Assembly: GCA_965262365.1 (NCBI GenBank)
Contig: OZ253541.1
Span: forward strand, 5,270,001-5,334,000
From: UBA6522 sp965262365
GTDB lineage: Bacteria > Pseudomonadota > Gammaproteobacteria > Steroidobacterales > Rariloculaceae
Direction: 5' to 3'
Length of the DNA stretch: 64,000 bases
Shown: in pieces, positions 13,309-20,988 of the stretch
Numbering within the stretch: the stretch's first letter is position 1
Layout of the letters: every line of letters begins with the position of its first letter
Made by a program: the position numbers and the translations under genes
Notes under the pieces: generated by a model
What the model saw: only the letters and a program-made list of their open reading frames with translations
What the model was told of the DNA's origin: nothing
The model's database searches: none

Positions 13309-15903
13309 CTATTCTGGGCCCATGGTCCGCTGCAGGGCTTCGTAGTTTCTCTTCGCGAGTTGAAATTCCGGGTGCTCGTGCCCGGTCTGAACACTAAAAG
13401 CGGCTAATATCTCCAGCGCGCGCCGCAATAGCGGCTCAGCTTCCGCGGTCCGCTTGGAGTCGAGTAGCAGGGCCGCCAGGTTGTTCAAATCAATTGCCAC
13501 GGTCGGGTGATGGTCGCTGAAAGCGGCCTCATCGATTTCCAGCGCGCGCCGCAATAGGGGCTCGGCTTCCTCGATCCGATTGGTGTTGTATAGCAGTATC
13601 GCCAGGTTGTTCAATCGAATCGCCACGGTCGGGTGATGTTCGCCGAAAGCGGCCTCATCGATTTCCAGGGCCCGCCCTATGAGCGGCTCGGCTTCCTCGG
13701 CTCGATTGGTGTTGCATAGCAGCGTCGCCAAGTTGTTCAATCGAATCGCCACGGTCGGGTGATGTTCGCCGAAAGCGGCCTCATCGATTTCCAGTGCTCG
13801 CCGTATGAGCGGCTCGGCTTCCTCGGCCCGATTGGTGTCGCGTAGCAGCATCGACAGGTTGTTCAAGTGAATCGCCACGGTCGGGTGATGTTCGCCGAAA
13901 GCGGCCTCATCGATCTCTAACGCCCGCCGCATGAGCGGCTCGGCTTCCTCGGCCCGATTGGTGTCGCTTAGCAGCGTCGCCAGGTTGTTCAAGTGAATCG
14001 CCACGTTTGGGTGATGTTCGCCGAAAGCGGCCTCATCGATCTCTAACGCCCGCCGCATGAGCGGCTCAGCTTCCTCGGACCGATTGGTGTCGTGTAGCAC
14101 CATCGCCAGATTGTTCGAAGCCATCGCGGCCAGCTTCGTATTGGCGAGGGCCGTCGCCTCGGCAAGCGCGGAGCGAAACTGATCCTCGGACTCCTTCCAC
14201 CGTGCAAGTTCGTAGAGGACCCTCGCGATTCTCAGGCGTTGCATGATCCGCTCTTCGCGATCGCTGATGCTTTCAAGCGTTTCTTGCAGGAAGCTGAGTT
14301 TGGTCTCGGAAAACGTGCGCAGCGTCAGCCCTTTTCCCATATCTGTAAGCCGATGGGCAAACTCTTCGACTTCGCCGCTTCGGTGCATTTCCCAAACCGC
14401 GATCATTTCCTCGACTTCGGAAAGAAAATCGGGAGCGGACGGAGTGCTCGTAATGGTGCGGACAATGGTTTGGCTCACACCATCTCGCGCCAGGGGCGCA
14501 GCCTCGCGCACATAGTTCGCTGTTTGTTCGGCATCCCCGCGGCCGGCAAAGATCCTGGCCATGTCGAACTTTGCCGTCACTCTCTCCTTTTCGTCGCCGA
14601 TTTCACTAAGGTAGTCGAGAGCTTTTTCCGCATCGATACTGCCCTCTGCGATGAGTTTCTCGCGCAACAGGTGGCGCTTCTCTTCGCGTGCATCGATGCT
14701 TGGGTAGAAGAGGTTGAAAAAATCGAGCAGAAACGGCAGGCGTTTGCACGCACCGCGGGAAAGATTCATTGCGAGCCAGATATCGAAGAATCCCTCGCGA
14801 ATGGTGTAAAGACGCGAGCGCTTGTCTCGCGGGTGTTGGGCGACGCGCAGGTAGTGGGCGTCGGAGAGACGTTTGAGCAGCGACGAAGTCTCCTGTTGGC
14901 TCATGCGCATTCGCGCAGCAATGGCGGCTGGGGTCTTCTCCTGGTCGCGCATGCTGGCCAGACATTCCAGCAGCGCGCGTTGAGCGGGCGGCAGGTCGTT
15001 CAGTCGGCTCTGATAGAACGGCGAAATCCTGTCGAGCAGAAGGTGGAATTGATCCTGCACCTTGGCGACCGATTCGTGAGCGATCAGTTCGTAGAGCATC
15101 ATCGTAAGGCGCGGGTTTCCCCCCGTCATCCGGTAGAGCGCCTGCAGCCGAGGACGCATGTCATTGTAGGTTTCGAGGATGTCCGTGCGCCCATCCCAAT
15201 CGAGATTCAGCCGGATGACTTCGACCGTTTCTTCGAAGCTCAGATTCTCCAGGATCTGAATGTCGAAGAAATCGTAAAACGGCTGTCCAATGTCGGTGAT
15301 TCCGTCGAAGTGCAGCGGTGCGGTGGCCAACAGGAGGCAGCCGTTGTCGGCCATGAGAAACTTGCGCAGCGAGGCGATGTCGTTCTTGTTGCGGATTTGC
15401 CGGGTAAGGATCTCGCCGAGGTTTTCGAGCATGATGAGCAGAGTCCGATTGCACCGGCGATTCCGTTGGCGAATTGCGGGTACCAGCGTGTCGACCACCC
15501 TGGTGTTGTCTTCCTCTGTCTGCACCCTTGCGAACAGATCCGTCCATAGCGGTTCGCCTTCGAGGACATCTTTCAGGATTTGACATACACCGATCAGGAA
15601 ATCGGCGAAGGACCGTGTCTGACTGGATTCCTCCGGGAATCGGACAACCACGACGCTGGCACTGAGCGCTTCGTCCGATTGAACGGTGTCTTCAATGCAG
15701 GATAGCAGGTGGGTCTTGCCTATACCGCGCGGCCCGATAAACAACATGTGATGCTTGGATTTTCTGCCCACTGAACCACGCAAGGATTCGATGGCGTTGT
15801 CGAGAATGCGTTCACGTCCAACGCTGGTTCGGTGCAAGCGCTCCGGGCTGGTGACGCCCGATCGGTACAGCCCGATGTTTGTGCTGAGGGCCGATTCAGG
15901 CAT
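13309..15903 (-). CDS. STAND-type P-loop ATPase with wHTH and six kinesin-light-chain-like TPR repeats
   Basis: 864 aa, cytoplasmic (no signal or membrane segment). It has a P-loop GPRGIGKT at 57-64 and a Walker-B-like strand LLIMLENL at 155-162, with Glu but no Asp. A GGNPR motif at 261-265 is followed by a winged-helix region at about 301-370 (LPPAQRALLECLASM ... SSLLKRLSDAHYL). Then comes a helical linker and six near-identical 42-residue TPR units (595-835) of the form NNLAxLLxxTNRxEEAEPLxRRALEIDEAAFGEHHPTVAI. STAND ATPases use such repeats to sense a ligand and assemble. No nuclease, TIR or protease domain is fused. Its ATG lies inside the last codons of the preceding ATPase gene (8-bp overlap), so the two are translationally coupled. 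The gene lies tail-to-tail with the reductase gene, 23 bp apart. Confidence 0.8.
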   Translation of the reverse strand: MPESALSTNIGLYRSGVTSPERLHRTSVGRERILDNAIESLRGSVGRKSKHHMLFIGPRGIGKTHLLSCIEDTVQSDEALSASVVVVRFPEESSQTRSFADFLIGVCQILKDVLEGEPLWTDLFARVQTEEDNTRVVDTLVPAIRQRNRRCNRTLLIMLENLGEILTRQIRNKNDIASLRKFLMADNGCLLLATAPLHFDGITDIGQPFYDFFDIQILENLSFEETVEVIRLNLDWDGRTDILETYNDMRPRLQALYRMTGGNPRLTMMLYELIAHESVAKVQDQFHLLLDRISPFYQSRLNDLPPAQRALLECLASMRDQEKTPAAIAARMRMSQQETSSLLKRLSDAHYLRVAQHPRDKRSRLYTIREGFFDIWLAMNLSRGACKRLPFLLDFFNLFYPSIDAREEKRHLLREKLIAEGSIDAEKALDYLSEIGDEKERVTAKFDMARIFAGRGDAEQTANYVREAAPLARDGVSQTIVRTITSTPSAPDFLSEVEEMIAVWEMHRSGEVEEFAHRLTDMGKGLTLRTFSETKLSFLQETLESISDREERIMQRLRIARVLYELARWKESEDQFRSALAEATALANTKLAAMASNNLAMVLHDTNRSEEAEPLMRRALEIDEAAFGEHHPNVAIHLNNLATLLSDTNRAEEAEPLMRRALEIDEAAFGEHHPTVAIHLNNLSMLLRDTNRAEEAEPLIRRALEIDEAAFGEHHPTVAIRLNNLATLLCNTNRAEEAEPLIGRALEIDEAAFGEHHPTVAIRLNNLAILLYNTNRIEEAEPLLRRALEIDEAAFSDHHPTVAIDLNNLAALLLDSKRTAEAEPLLRRALEILAAFSVQTGHEHPEFQLAKRNYEALQRTMGPE
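13400..14121 (-). repeat. 126-bp tandem repeats encoding the TPR array
   Basis: A 126-bp period is visible from the recurring GGTCGGGTGATG-type segment near 13501, 13627, 13753 and 13879, with a variant near 14005. Each unit encodes a 42-residue TPR. Several copies differ by only a few bases, a sign of recent duplication or gene conversion. Copy number is likely to vary among strains. Spacers are absent and the frame is kept throughout, so this is not a CRISPR array. Confidence 0.9.
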
Positions 15904-17125
15904 AGTACTTCCTCCACCACAATTTCAGTACGCCGCTGGCGAAATCGTAGATATCCTCTTCGACCTCGACGATGTAGAAATCGTTCTCAAGGTCGAGCAA
16001 CAGTTGATTGAACATCTGCTTGCGTTCATGCCGCGGGAATTCGAGGCCGCGGTCCACCAGCAAGCGATCAGTTTCCTGCAACAGGGCTACACGCCCCAGC
16101 CCTGATTCGCTCACGCTGGTTTGACTCAACAAAGCGTAGGCAATCGAGCGCTTTGGTTCCGTATAGTATTGCCTTATCCGCGAATAGAAGTGCTGCAACC
16201 GGGTGCGGGCGCCGGAACTGACAATCAACGCATCAAATAGGGTATCGACATCCGCCGCGACGATCTTGCGTCGCTCGTTTTTCCACAACCGGTAGAGATC
16301 CTGGGTAGCCATCTGCATGAACAGCGGGATGGGACGACCCAGGCGAGCGATGAGCCGTTGTGCAACATCCTTCTCGAATCGAACGCCTCGACCGCTCAAC
16401 ATGTCCTGCACAAAGGCTTCAATGTCATCACCAGTTAGCGGAGGCAGACGTATGTCTTCAAGGTCGTTGATGAGATCCACCAATCCGAGCGTGTCAAGTG
16501 TGCCTGCCAGATTGACCGAGCCTCCAACCAGCCAACGGATTGAATCTCTTGCCGGCGCCGGATTCAGTCGTTGGGTGCGAAACCAGGCGAGGAATTCGCG
16601 CAGCAAGGCTTCGTTCTCCCGGGACAGGTTGAGCAGCATGTCGGGAAGTTCATCAACGATGAACACGATCGGGACGCGGGTCTTGCGTGCTTGCGTGAGA
16701 AACGTGTCGCCGTGCTGACGCCAGTTTTCGCGCCAACCAGGGTCGCTTTGGCGCAGCGCGAGTTTGAAACCGCCGACTCCGATCTCGTCGATCTTCCCCA
16801 GTACGTTACCCACAAGTTCCCAACCTGTGGCAAGTTGATCGCGCACGAAGTCCGGGTGCGCATCGTGTAACGCATCGAGCAATACCTGGAAGAAATCGGC
16901 TGGATGGGTCAAATCCTGGACATTGATCGAAACCACCGAAACCCCGTTTTCGGGATTGTCGCGCAAGTGGTCCATGACGCTGGTCTTGCCGGTTCGTCTG
17001 GGCGCCGTCAGCACGACGTGCCTGGCGCGCAGTGCTCGCCATAGCTTTTTCAGAAACGCACCGCGGTATCGCAAGTCAACAGGGTCGACGGGAGCCCCGG
17101 TGTAGAATTCGGGGATGTTTTCCAC
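15896..17125 (-). CDS. AAA-like/STAND P-loop ATPase, first gene of a two-ATPase operon
   Basis: 409 aa, cytoplasmic. The start is the GTG at 17125 (MENIPEFYTGAPV). The usual opening for this ATPase type is present (FYTG-PV-P-DL-YR), followed by a P-loop APRRTGKT at 41-48, Walker B IVFIVDELPD at 153-162, and a C-terminal winged-helix-like region ending DFASGVLKLWWRKYYA, typical of archaeal-type ATPase_2/AAA_35-like proteins. No effector domain is fused. It overlaps the TPR ATPase gene by 8 bp, so the two products are made together and probably act together. A sharp sigma70 promoter lies upstream at 17169-17196. Partner ATPases of this class occur in NTP-dependent conflict systems, but the role here is inference. 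Confidence 0.8.
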   Translation of the reverse strand: MENIPEFYTGAPVDPVDLRYRGAFLKKLWRALRARHVVLTAPRRTGKTSVMDHLRDNPENGVSVVSINVQDLTHPADFFQVLLDALHDAHPDFVRDQLATGWELVGNVLGKIDEIGVGGFKLALRQSDPGWRENWRQHGDTFLTQARKTRVPIVFIVDELPDMLLNLSRENEALLREFLAWFRTQRLNPAPARDSIRWLVGGSVNLAGTLDTLGLVDLINDLEDIRLPPLTGDDIEAFVQDMLSGRGVRFEKDVAQRLIARLGRPIPLFMQMATQDLYRLWKNERRKIVAADVDTLFDALIVSSGARTRLQHFYSRIRQYYTEPKRSIAYALLSQTSVSESGLGRVALLQETDRLLVDRGLEFPRHERKQMFNQLLLDLENDFYIVEVEEDIYDFASGVLKLWWRKYYA

Positions 17126-17144
17126 CTTTACACCACTCTAGTTG

Positions 17145-17206
17145 TAAAACAGAAATGTTGTTTAAATAACTATACAACGATATCGATGTATGTCAATTCT
17201 GTTTTA
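17145..17206 (-). promoter_or_regulatory. Perfect 10-bp inverted repeat enclosing the ATPase-pair promoter (operator candidate)
   Basis: TAAAACAGAA at 17145-17154 is mirrored exactly by TTCTGTTTTA at 17197-17206. On the transcribed strand one arm abuts the -35 hexamer and the other lies just past the expected start of transcription. The segment is strikingly AT-rich for this GC-rich window. The layout suits a dimeric repressor that loops or blocks the promoter. No repressor gene is next to it, so an ATPase winged-helix or a distant factor may bind. Confidence 0.6.
17169..17196 (-). promoter_or_regulatory. Near-consensus sigma70 promoter of the ATPase pair
   Basis: On the minus strand TTGACA (17196-17191, six of six) is followed by a 16-nt spacer and TATAGT (17174-17169, five of six). 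It lies about 45 bp before the GTG at 17125. It is one of the two clearest promoters seen in the window, and it carries a perfect CGATATCG palindrome in the spacer. Confidence 0.75.
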
Positions 17207-17313
17207 TAGGTGTCAGTCGTTGGAATGCGAAATGACGTCTGACGGACTGGTGATCCAAAAGCTCTCCTCAAGGCGCTGAACAGCCATCGTCCGTTGACCA
17301 TTACGCGAACACA

Positions 17314-17472
17314 TGGGCGCAGTTCTCGCTCAAGTACATCCTGGCTCATCCCACCGTGACCTGCGTATTGACCGAGACCAGCAATCCGGCGCACATGACC
17401 GAGAATGCCGGTACGGCGTTCGGCGGGATGCCCGGCGAGGCCGCCAAGGCGAGAATGCGCGAATACATCGAC
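17314..17472 (+). repeat. 159-bp direct repeat, copy B (detached 3' end of an aldo/keto reductase gene)
   Basis: This copy encodes WAQFSLKYILAHPTVTCVLTE (21st residue shared too) and onward to MREYIDQV followed by TGA at 17478-17480. It has no upstream reductase sequence, so it is a stranded gene end. It matches 13118-13276 at 156 of 159 positions. Its own stop context (CAGGTCTGA) differs from copy A, so either copy could be the original chromosomal end. No integrase or IS lies between the copies. Confidence 0.9.
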
Positions 17473-17502
17473 CAGGTCTGAGCACGCCGGTGGGCTGCCC
17501 GA

Positions 17503-18495
17503 TCACTCGTTCAGGTAACGTCCCGCGGACTCCACGTCGCAGGGCACTTCATCCGGCGTGAGTTCCGGCCGAGAATCCCAACGCGTGGTGCCGGTCACCG
17601 GTTCCGCGAGATATTCGGGATCCTCCATGACATAGCTGTAATTCAGGTGTGAGCCGTCTTCGGCAAGCGAAAAGCGCTCGACCAGTCGCTTTTGCGGGCC
17701 CGACGGGACCCTGAAATTGTTGTCGGCATAGTTTTCGCTGAAATGGCCGGTTTCGACGATCAGGGTTTCGTTCTCCCAGCGTCCGGTGGAAAAACCATGC
17801 AGGGCCGGAACCTCGTCCCCGGCAGGACTGCGGCCATCGGTGTAGATGACGCGCTCCGCATCCATCCAGTCGCTGTGAATCAGGACGCGGTCGTTGAGGA
17901 TCTCCACGACGTTGACGGACCGGTAGAGCATCAGCAGGGGAGGGGGAAAGGGGATGCACCGGGCCTGGGAAATCAATCTGGGATCGTAGGCATCACGGGC
18001 TTCCACGCCCTGCTCCGTCAGCGGCCACGACCCGTAGGCTTGAATGTATGCGACGAACCCTTCGTTGTCGGCCAACCAGGTGCCGGCGATGCTGTCGCTG
18101 ACGCCGGTGTTGGTTTCATACGTGCCTACCGCTTGCCAGGCCATGGGCACCACTGTGCCGTCCTCCTTGACGATCAATTGGCCCAGCGCCTCGTCCGGCT
18201 TTGTCCAACTGGGATTGACCACCGCGGTCACGCGGTCGCCCGGAACCAGCGAATCGGGCGTGACGCCGTGCGGCCGCAGCGATGAGCCTTGTCCTTCGAT
18301 GGCGATATCCAGCGAGTTGCCCGATGCGTCCGTGGTTCTGAGATAAAGCCAACTGTGCGGATTCCGGTAGTCGAACTCGAGTACCACGCCCTCGAGCCGC
18401 AGTTCGGTGTCACCGTCGAAAAACGGGGTTCCATGGTGGCCGAACGCGCCTGTCGCAGCGCAGAACGCCGTCAGTGTTGCCGATATGTGCCGCAT
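17503..18495 (-). CDS. DUF6152-family secreted protein
   Basis: 330 aa from the ATG at 18495, preceded by AGGGGAG. The longer open frame overlaps the next gene and lacks coding character. It starts with a signal peptide (MRHISATLTAFCAATGAFG), then the DUF6152 signature HHGTPFFDGDTELRLEGVVL (first 20 residues shown) leading to YRNPHSWLYL. The C-terminal half carries a second beta-rich domain with the ENETLIVETGHFSENYAD and YSYVMEDPEYL stretches common in proteins of this kind. The function is unknown; relatives are often found near cytochromes and quinoproteins. It is third in a minus-strand group with the lectin-like and dihaem cytochrome genes. Confidence 0.75.
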   Translation of the reverse strand: MRHISATLTAFCAATGAFGHHGTPFFDGDTELRLEGVVLEFDYRNPHSWLYLRTTDASGNSLDIAIEGQGSSLRPHGVTPDSLVPGDRVTAVVNPSWTKPDEALGQLIVKEDGTVVPMAWQAVGTYETNTGVSDSIAGTWLADNEGFVAYIQAYGSWPLTEQGVEARDAYDPRLISQARCIPFPPPLLMLYRSVNVVEILNDRVLIHSDWMDAERVIYTDGRSPAGDEVPALHGFSTGRWENETLIVETGHFSENYADNNFRVPSGPQKRLVERFSLAEDGSHLNYSYVMEDPEYLAEPVTGTTRWDSRPELTPDEVPCDVESAGRYLNE

Positions 18496-18574
18496 CGAGT
18501 TTTCTCCCCTCTGGTGTGTTCGCGGCAGCAGTGCTCCTTCGCGATGGCTGTAACCGGGTCGCTTCGATCCGACG

Positions 18575-19198
18575 CTATTGGAATCGCTTCTCCTGGGTCG
18601 GCGCGCGCTCCTCGTACGTGTCGACCAGTTGCCAGCGCTGCCGCACCGCGATGGATTCATCCTCCTCACTGCAGGTCTCGAACGTGAGGCGGCGGATCTG
18701 CGGGATGTTGTCGTTATTGCGCGCCTCGCGCCCCACCGGGGCCAGCCGGCCGCCGCCGGGTACGGAGGTCGCCCCAAGCGTCAGGCAGAGCTGCGGCGCT
18801 GACAACGGCACGATACGACCGTCGGCGGTTATCTCGAAGTCCTGGGCCTCGCCGTCGTTGCACGTCTCGATGGGCACGAAGGACCCGGGATTGGGTTCGT
18901 GCAGGGTCATGCACATGTCGAAATGGATGATGCGGATTTCGCCCCGTTCCTCGATCGGCTCGGCGTCGAATCCCTGGTCTTCGGTGGGGCCGCGGCCCAT
19001 GTAGAGGAAGCAGTTGTGCCCCTGCAGGCCGCCCAGCGGCAGCGCGCCGGTGAGGTGCGCGAACAGGTCGACGCACCATCCGCGGGAGTCGTCCAGGGGG
19101 TCGATGAGCTGGATGACCGTGGGCGTCACCGCGGACCCGGCGAGAGGAAGCGCAGCGGCAATGCCCCCGCAAAGCATATTGAAGAATTTCCGTTTCAT
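18575..19198 (-). CDS. Secreted ricin-B-like (beta-trefoil) protein
   Basis: 207 aa from the ATG at 19198, which gives a signal peptide (MKRKFFNMLCGGIAAALPLAG). An alternative ATG at 19234 overlaps the cytochrome stop as ATGA and would add 12 residues. The mature part has three recurring blocks with Cys (RGWCVDLF, DMCMTLHEP, PQLCLTL) and QDFEI / RQRWQL ends resembling the QxW pattern of ricin-type trefoils. It may bind carbohydrate, but sequence signals are weak. It sits between the dihaem cytochrome and the DUF6152 gene in one transcription unit. Confidence 0.6.
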   Translation of the reverse strand: MKRKFFNMLCGGIAAALPLAGSAVTPTVIQLIDPLDDSRGWCVDLFAHLTGALPLGGLQGHNCFLYMGRGPTEDQGFDAEPIEERGEIRIIHFDMCMTLHEPNPGSFVPIETCNDGEAQDFEITADGRIVPLSAPQLCLTLGATSVPGGGRLAPVGREARNNDNIPQIRRLTFETCSEEDESIAVRQRWQLVDTYEERAPTQEKRFQ

Positions 19199-19230
19199 GC
19201 TGGAACCACCGTAACTTCGGCGCGAGCCGC

Positions 19231-19956
19231 TCATAGCGTATCGATATGGGCAACCAGGTCGGCGATGGTCTGGTCGGTGAGGGTCATGGACATCGCGGCC
19301 ATCTGCGCGCCGTAGAGGTCGCCGCGACCGCGGCCACGAATGCCGTCCTTGAAGTACCGCAACTGGCGCGCCTGGTACCAGTCCTGGATGTCCGTCAGCC
19401 TGGGCGCCGCCAGCGCCACGTTGCCTTCGCCTGCCGGGCCGTGGCAGACGCCGCAAATCACATAGGCCTGGGCGCCGCGGTCCGGGTCGCCGGGTTCGGG
19501 ACTGGTGAACTCGGCGTACTCGGACTGCCATATGTAGGGGCGGCCGGTGGTCACGGGTTCGCCATTCAGCGTTTCGAGCCCGGCGCCCGGTTCCATGTCC
19601 GCGATGTACTCGGCCAGTGCGCGAATGGTGGCGTTGTTGCGGGTCATGCCGGAGACGATGGACATCTGCAGGCCGGTGACGTCCTCGGGGTGCATTCCGC
19701 GGGCCCGATCCCTGAAGTTGTGGAGCTGGCGATCGACGTACCAGGCTTCCATCCCGGCCAGCGCCGGCGTGTCCAGACGCTGGCTGCCCTGGCCCTGGGG
19801 TCCGTGGCAGAACGCGCAAACCTCGTAGAGTTCCTCCGGGGGGACGGCGTCGGAGGATCCCGGCGCATACATCTGTGCCGCGGCCGGGGCAGCGCCCAGC
19901 ACGAGCACCGCCAGCGGCAAGGCGAGCAGGTGTACAACAGGAATCGTTCGGATCAT
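19231..19956 (-). CDS. Periplasmic dihaem c-type cytochrome
   Basis: 241 aa with a signal peptide ending AAPAAAQ. There are two haem c sites, CAFCH at 47-51 and CGVCH at 168-172, each in a cytochrome-c domain. The tandem-domain layout is that of c4-like cytochromes, which pass electrons from dehydrogenases to terminal oxidases. Met axial-ligand candidates lie downstream of each site (for example QMSIVSGMT and AAMSMTL). It is first in the operon with the lectin-like and DUF6152 genes, and divergent from the tRNA. Confidence 0.85.
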   Translation of the reverse strand: MIRTIPVVHLLALPLAVLVLGAAPAAAQMYAPGSSDAVPPEELYEVCAFCHGPQGQGSQRLDTPALAGMEAWYVDRQLHNFRDRARGMHPEDVTGLQMSIVSGMTRNNATIRALAEYIADMEPGAGLETLNGEPVTTGRPYIWQSEYAEFTSPEPGDPDRGAQAYVICGVCHGPAGEGNVALAAPRLTDIQDWYQARQLRYFKDGIRGRGRGDLYGAQMAAMSMTLTDQTIADLVAHIDTL

Positions 19957-20110
19957 TGCGTCATGGCCTCGGTCGATCGAAAGGATGCATCAGCGCGGGC
20001 GTTATTGTGCAGTTCAGCGGCTGCCGAGTCACGCCCCTTGCCTCGTAAGTTAGATGTCCGCCTGCGGTTATGCAAGGATGCTGCAGCGTGAGGCGCCGGT
20101 CCCGCTGGTT

Positions 20111-20116
20111 TATAAT
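20111..20116 (+). promoter_or_regulatory. -10 box of the tRNA gene
   Basis: A perfect TATAAT lies 11 bp before the tRNA 5' end. No good -35 hexamer is seen at the usual spacing. Confidence 0.5.
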
Positions 20117-20127
20117 CCTGCCCCCGT

Positions 20128-20204
20128 GGTGATGTAGCTCAGGCGGTTAGAGCGGCGGATTCATAACCCGCAGGTCGGTGGTTCAAGTCCACCCATCACC
20201 ACCA
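20128..20204 (+). tRNA. tRNA-Met (anticodon CAT)
   Basis: A 77-nt cloverleaf. The acceptor stem GGTGATG/CATCACC (20128-20134 with 20194-20200) is perfect, and the D stem is GCTC/GAGC. The anticodon arm GCGGA-TTCATAA-CCCGC has CAT at 20162-20164, and its closing pair is A-C, a mismatch. The T arm GGTGG-TTCAAGT-CCACC is perfect, with discriminator A and an encoded CCA. The G1-C72 pair argues against the initiator tRNA. A CAT anticodon could also belong to tRNA-Ile2 (lysidine-modified), which I consider less likely. Confidence 0.92.
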
Positions 20205-20311
20205 GTCTAGCGACGGTCATGTCGACATCATCGGCATTCCGCACGAGTCGATGGACATTGGCCCGGAACTGTTCCGGTAGGCGCTGCTTCAACATAAGGG
20301 AGGGGATCGAA

Positions 20312-20842
20312 ATGAAGTGGTTTTCGCGGTACGAAGTTCGCGGCGCGGGTTCTGCTGTGGCACTGGCGGCAGCCATGCTGTTGACCCCCGGTTGCGATTC
20401 TGGCGGGCCGGCCGTCGAGTACATCGATGTGTCCGGGACGGAGGCCGGCAGCGGCGCCAACACCCCCTTCACCTCGGCCATCAAGGTCAATTCGGGGAGC
20501 ATCGTCTTCCTGTCCGGTACCGTCGGGGCGCCTCCCCACAGCCATCCCCACGTGCCGTCGGAGTTCGACCACCTGGATTTCAGCCCGGAGGCCCAGACCG
20601 AGCGGGTCATGGAAAGTCTCCAGGAGATGATCCGCGCGGCCGGCGGGGAACTCACCGATATCATCCAGGTGACGAAGTTCATGCGTGACGTGGAGGCCAA
20701 CCAGGACATCGTCCGCGACGTGATGGCCCGTTACTGGGGGCCGGATCACCGGCCGGCAAGCACGACGATCGAGATCGTCCGCCTGGCCACGGATCCGCGA
20801 TTCATCCTGGAAGTGGAAGCGGTGGCGGTGATCGACGACTGA
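20312..20842 (+). CDS. Exported RidA/YjgF-family protein, probable lipoprotein
   Basis: 176 aa from the ATG at 20312, with GGGAGG 9 nt upstream. The N-terminus (VALAAAMLLTPGCDSGG) looks like a lipoprotein signal with Cys after TPG, a slightly unusual lipobox. The mature part is RidA-like: YIDVSGTEAG, then IVFLSGTVG, ERVMESLQEMIRAAGGELTDI (first 20 shared), a VTKFMRD strand and a final RFILEVEAVAVIDD. Cytoplasmic RidA deaminates reactive enamines; the Arg used by RidA in that reaction is not evident here. An extracytoplasmic binding or stress role is possible. It lies 107 bp after the tRNA and has no clear partner gene. Confidence 0.75.
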   Translation: MKWFSRYEVRGAGSAVALAAAMLLTPGCDSGGPAVEYIDVSGTEAGSGANTPFTSAIKVNSGSIVFLSGTVGAPPHSHPHVPSEFDHLDFSPEAQTERVMESLQEMIRAAGGELTDIIQVTKFMRDVEANQDIVRDVMARYWGPDHRPASTTIEIVRLATDPRFILEVEAVAVIDD

Positions 20843-20988
20843 GTCGCAATTCCAACTGGATCGCAGACCGCAGGGATATTGCGTTGAGCCTGTCCCGGGG
20901 TTCAATAAACTGGAAACAGTCGACAAACCAAACTCATAGTCCCTGAATCCGGTGCACAAAGCCTTCGTACTCCTCCTGCGATATACAA

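Noticed and set aside
13400..14121. Regular repeats considered as a CRISPR array
   Set aside because: No spacers; the frame encodes continuous TPR units. The same applies to the 132-bp repeats at 4366-5013.
14239..15549. Plus-strand open frame of 436 codons
   Set aside because: Antisense to the TPR ATPase, which has intact motifs.
17170..17394. 74-codon minus-strand frame across the ATPase promoter
   Set aside because: It is antisense of the duplicated reductase end joined to promoter sequence.
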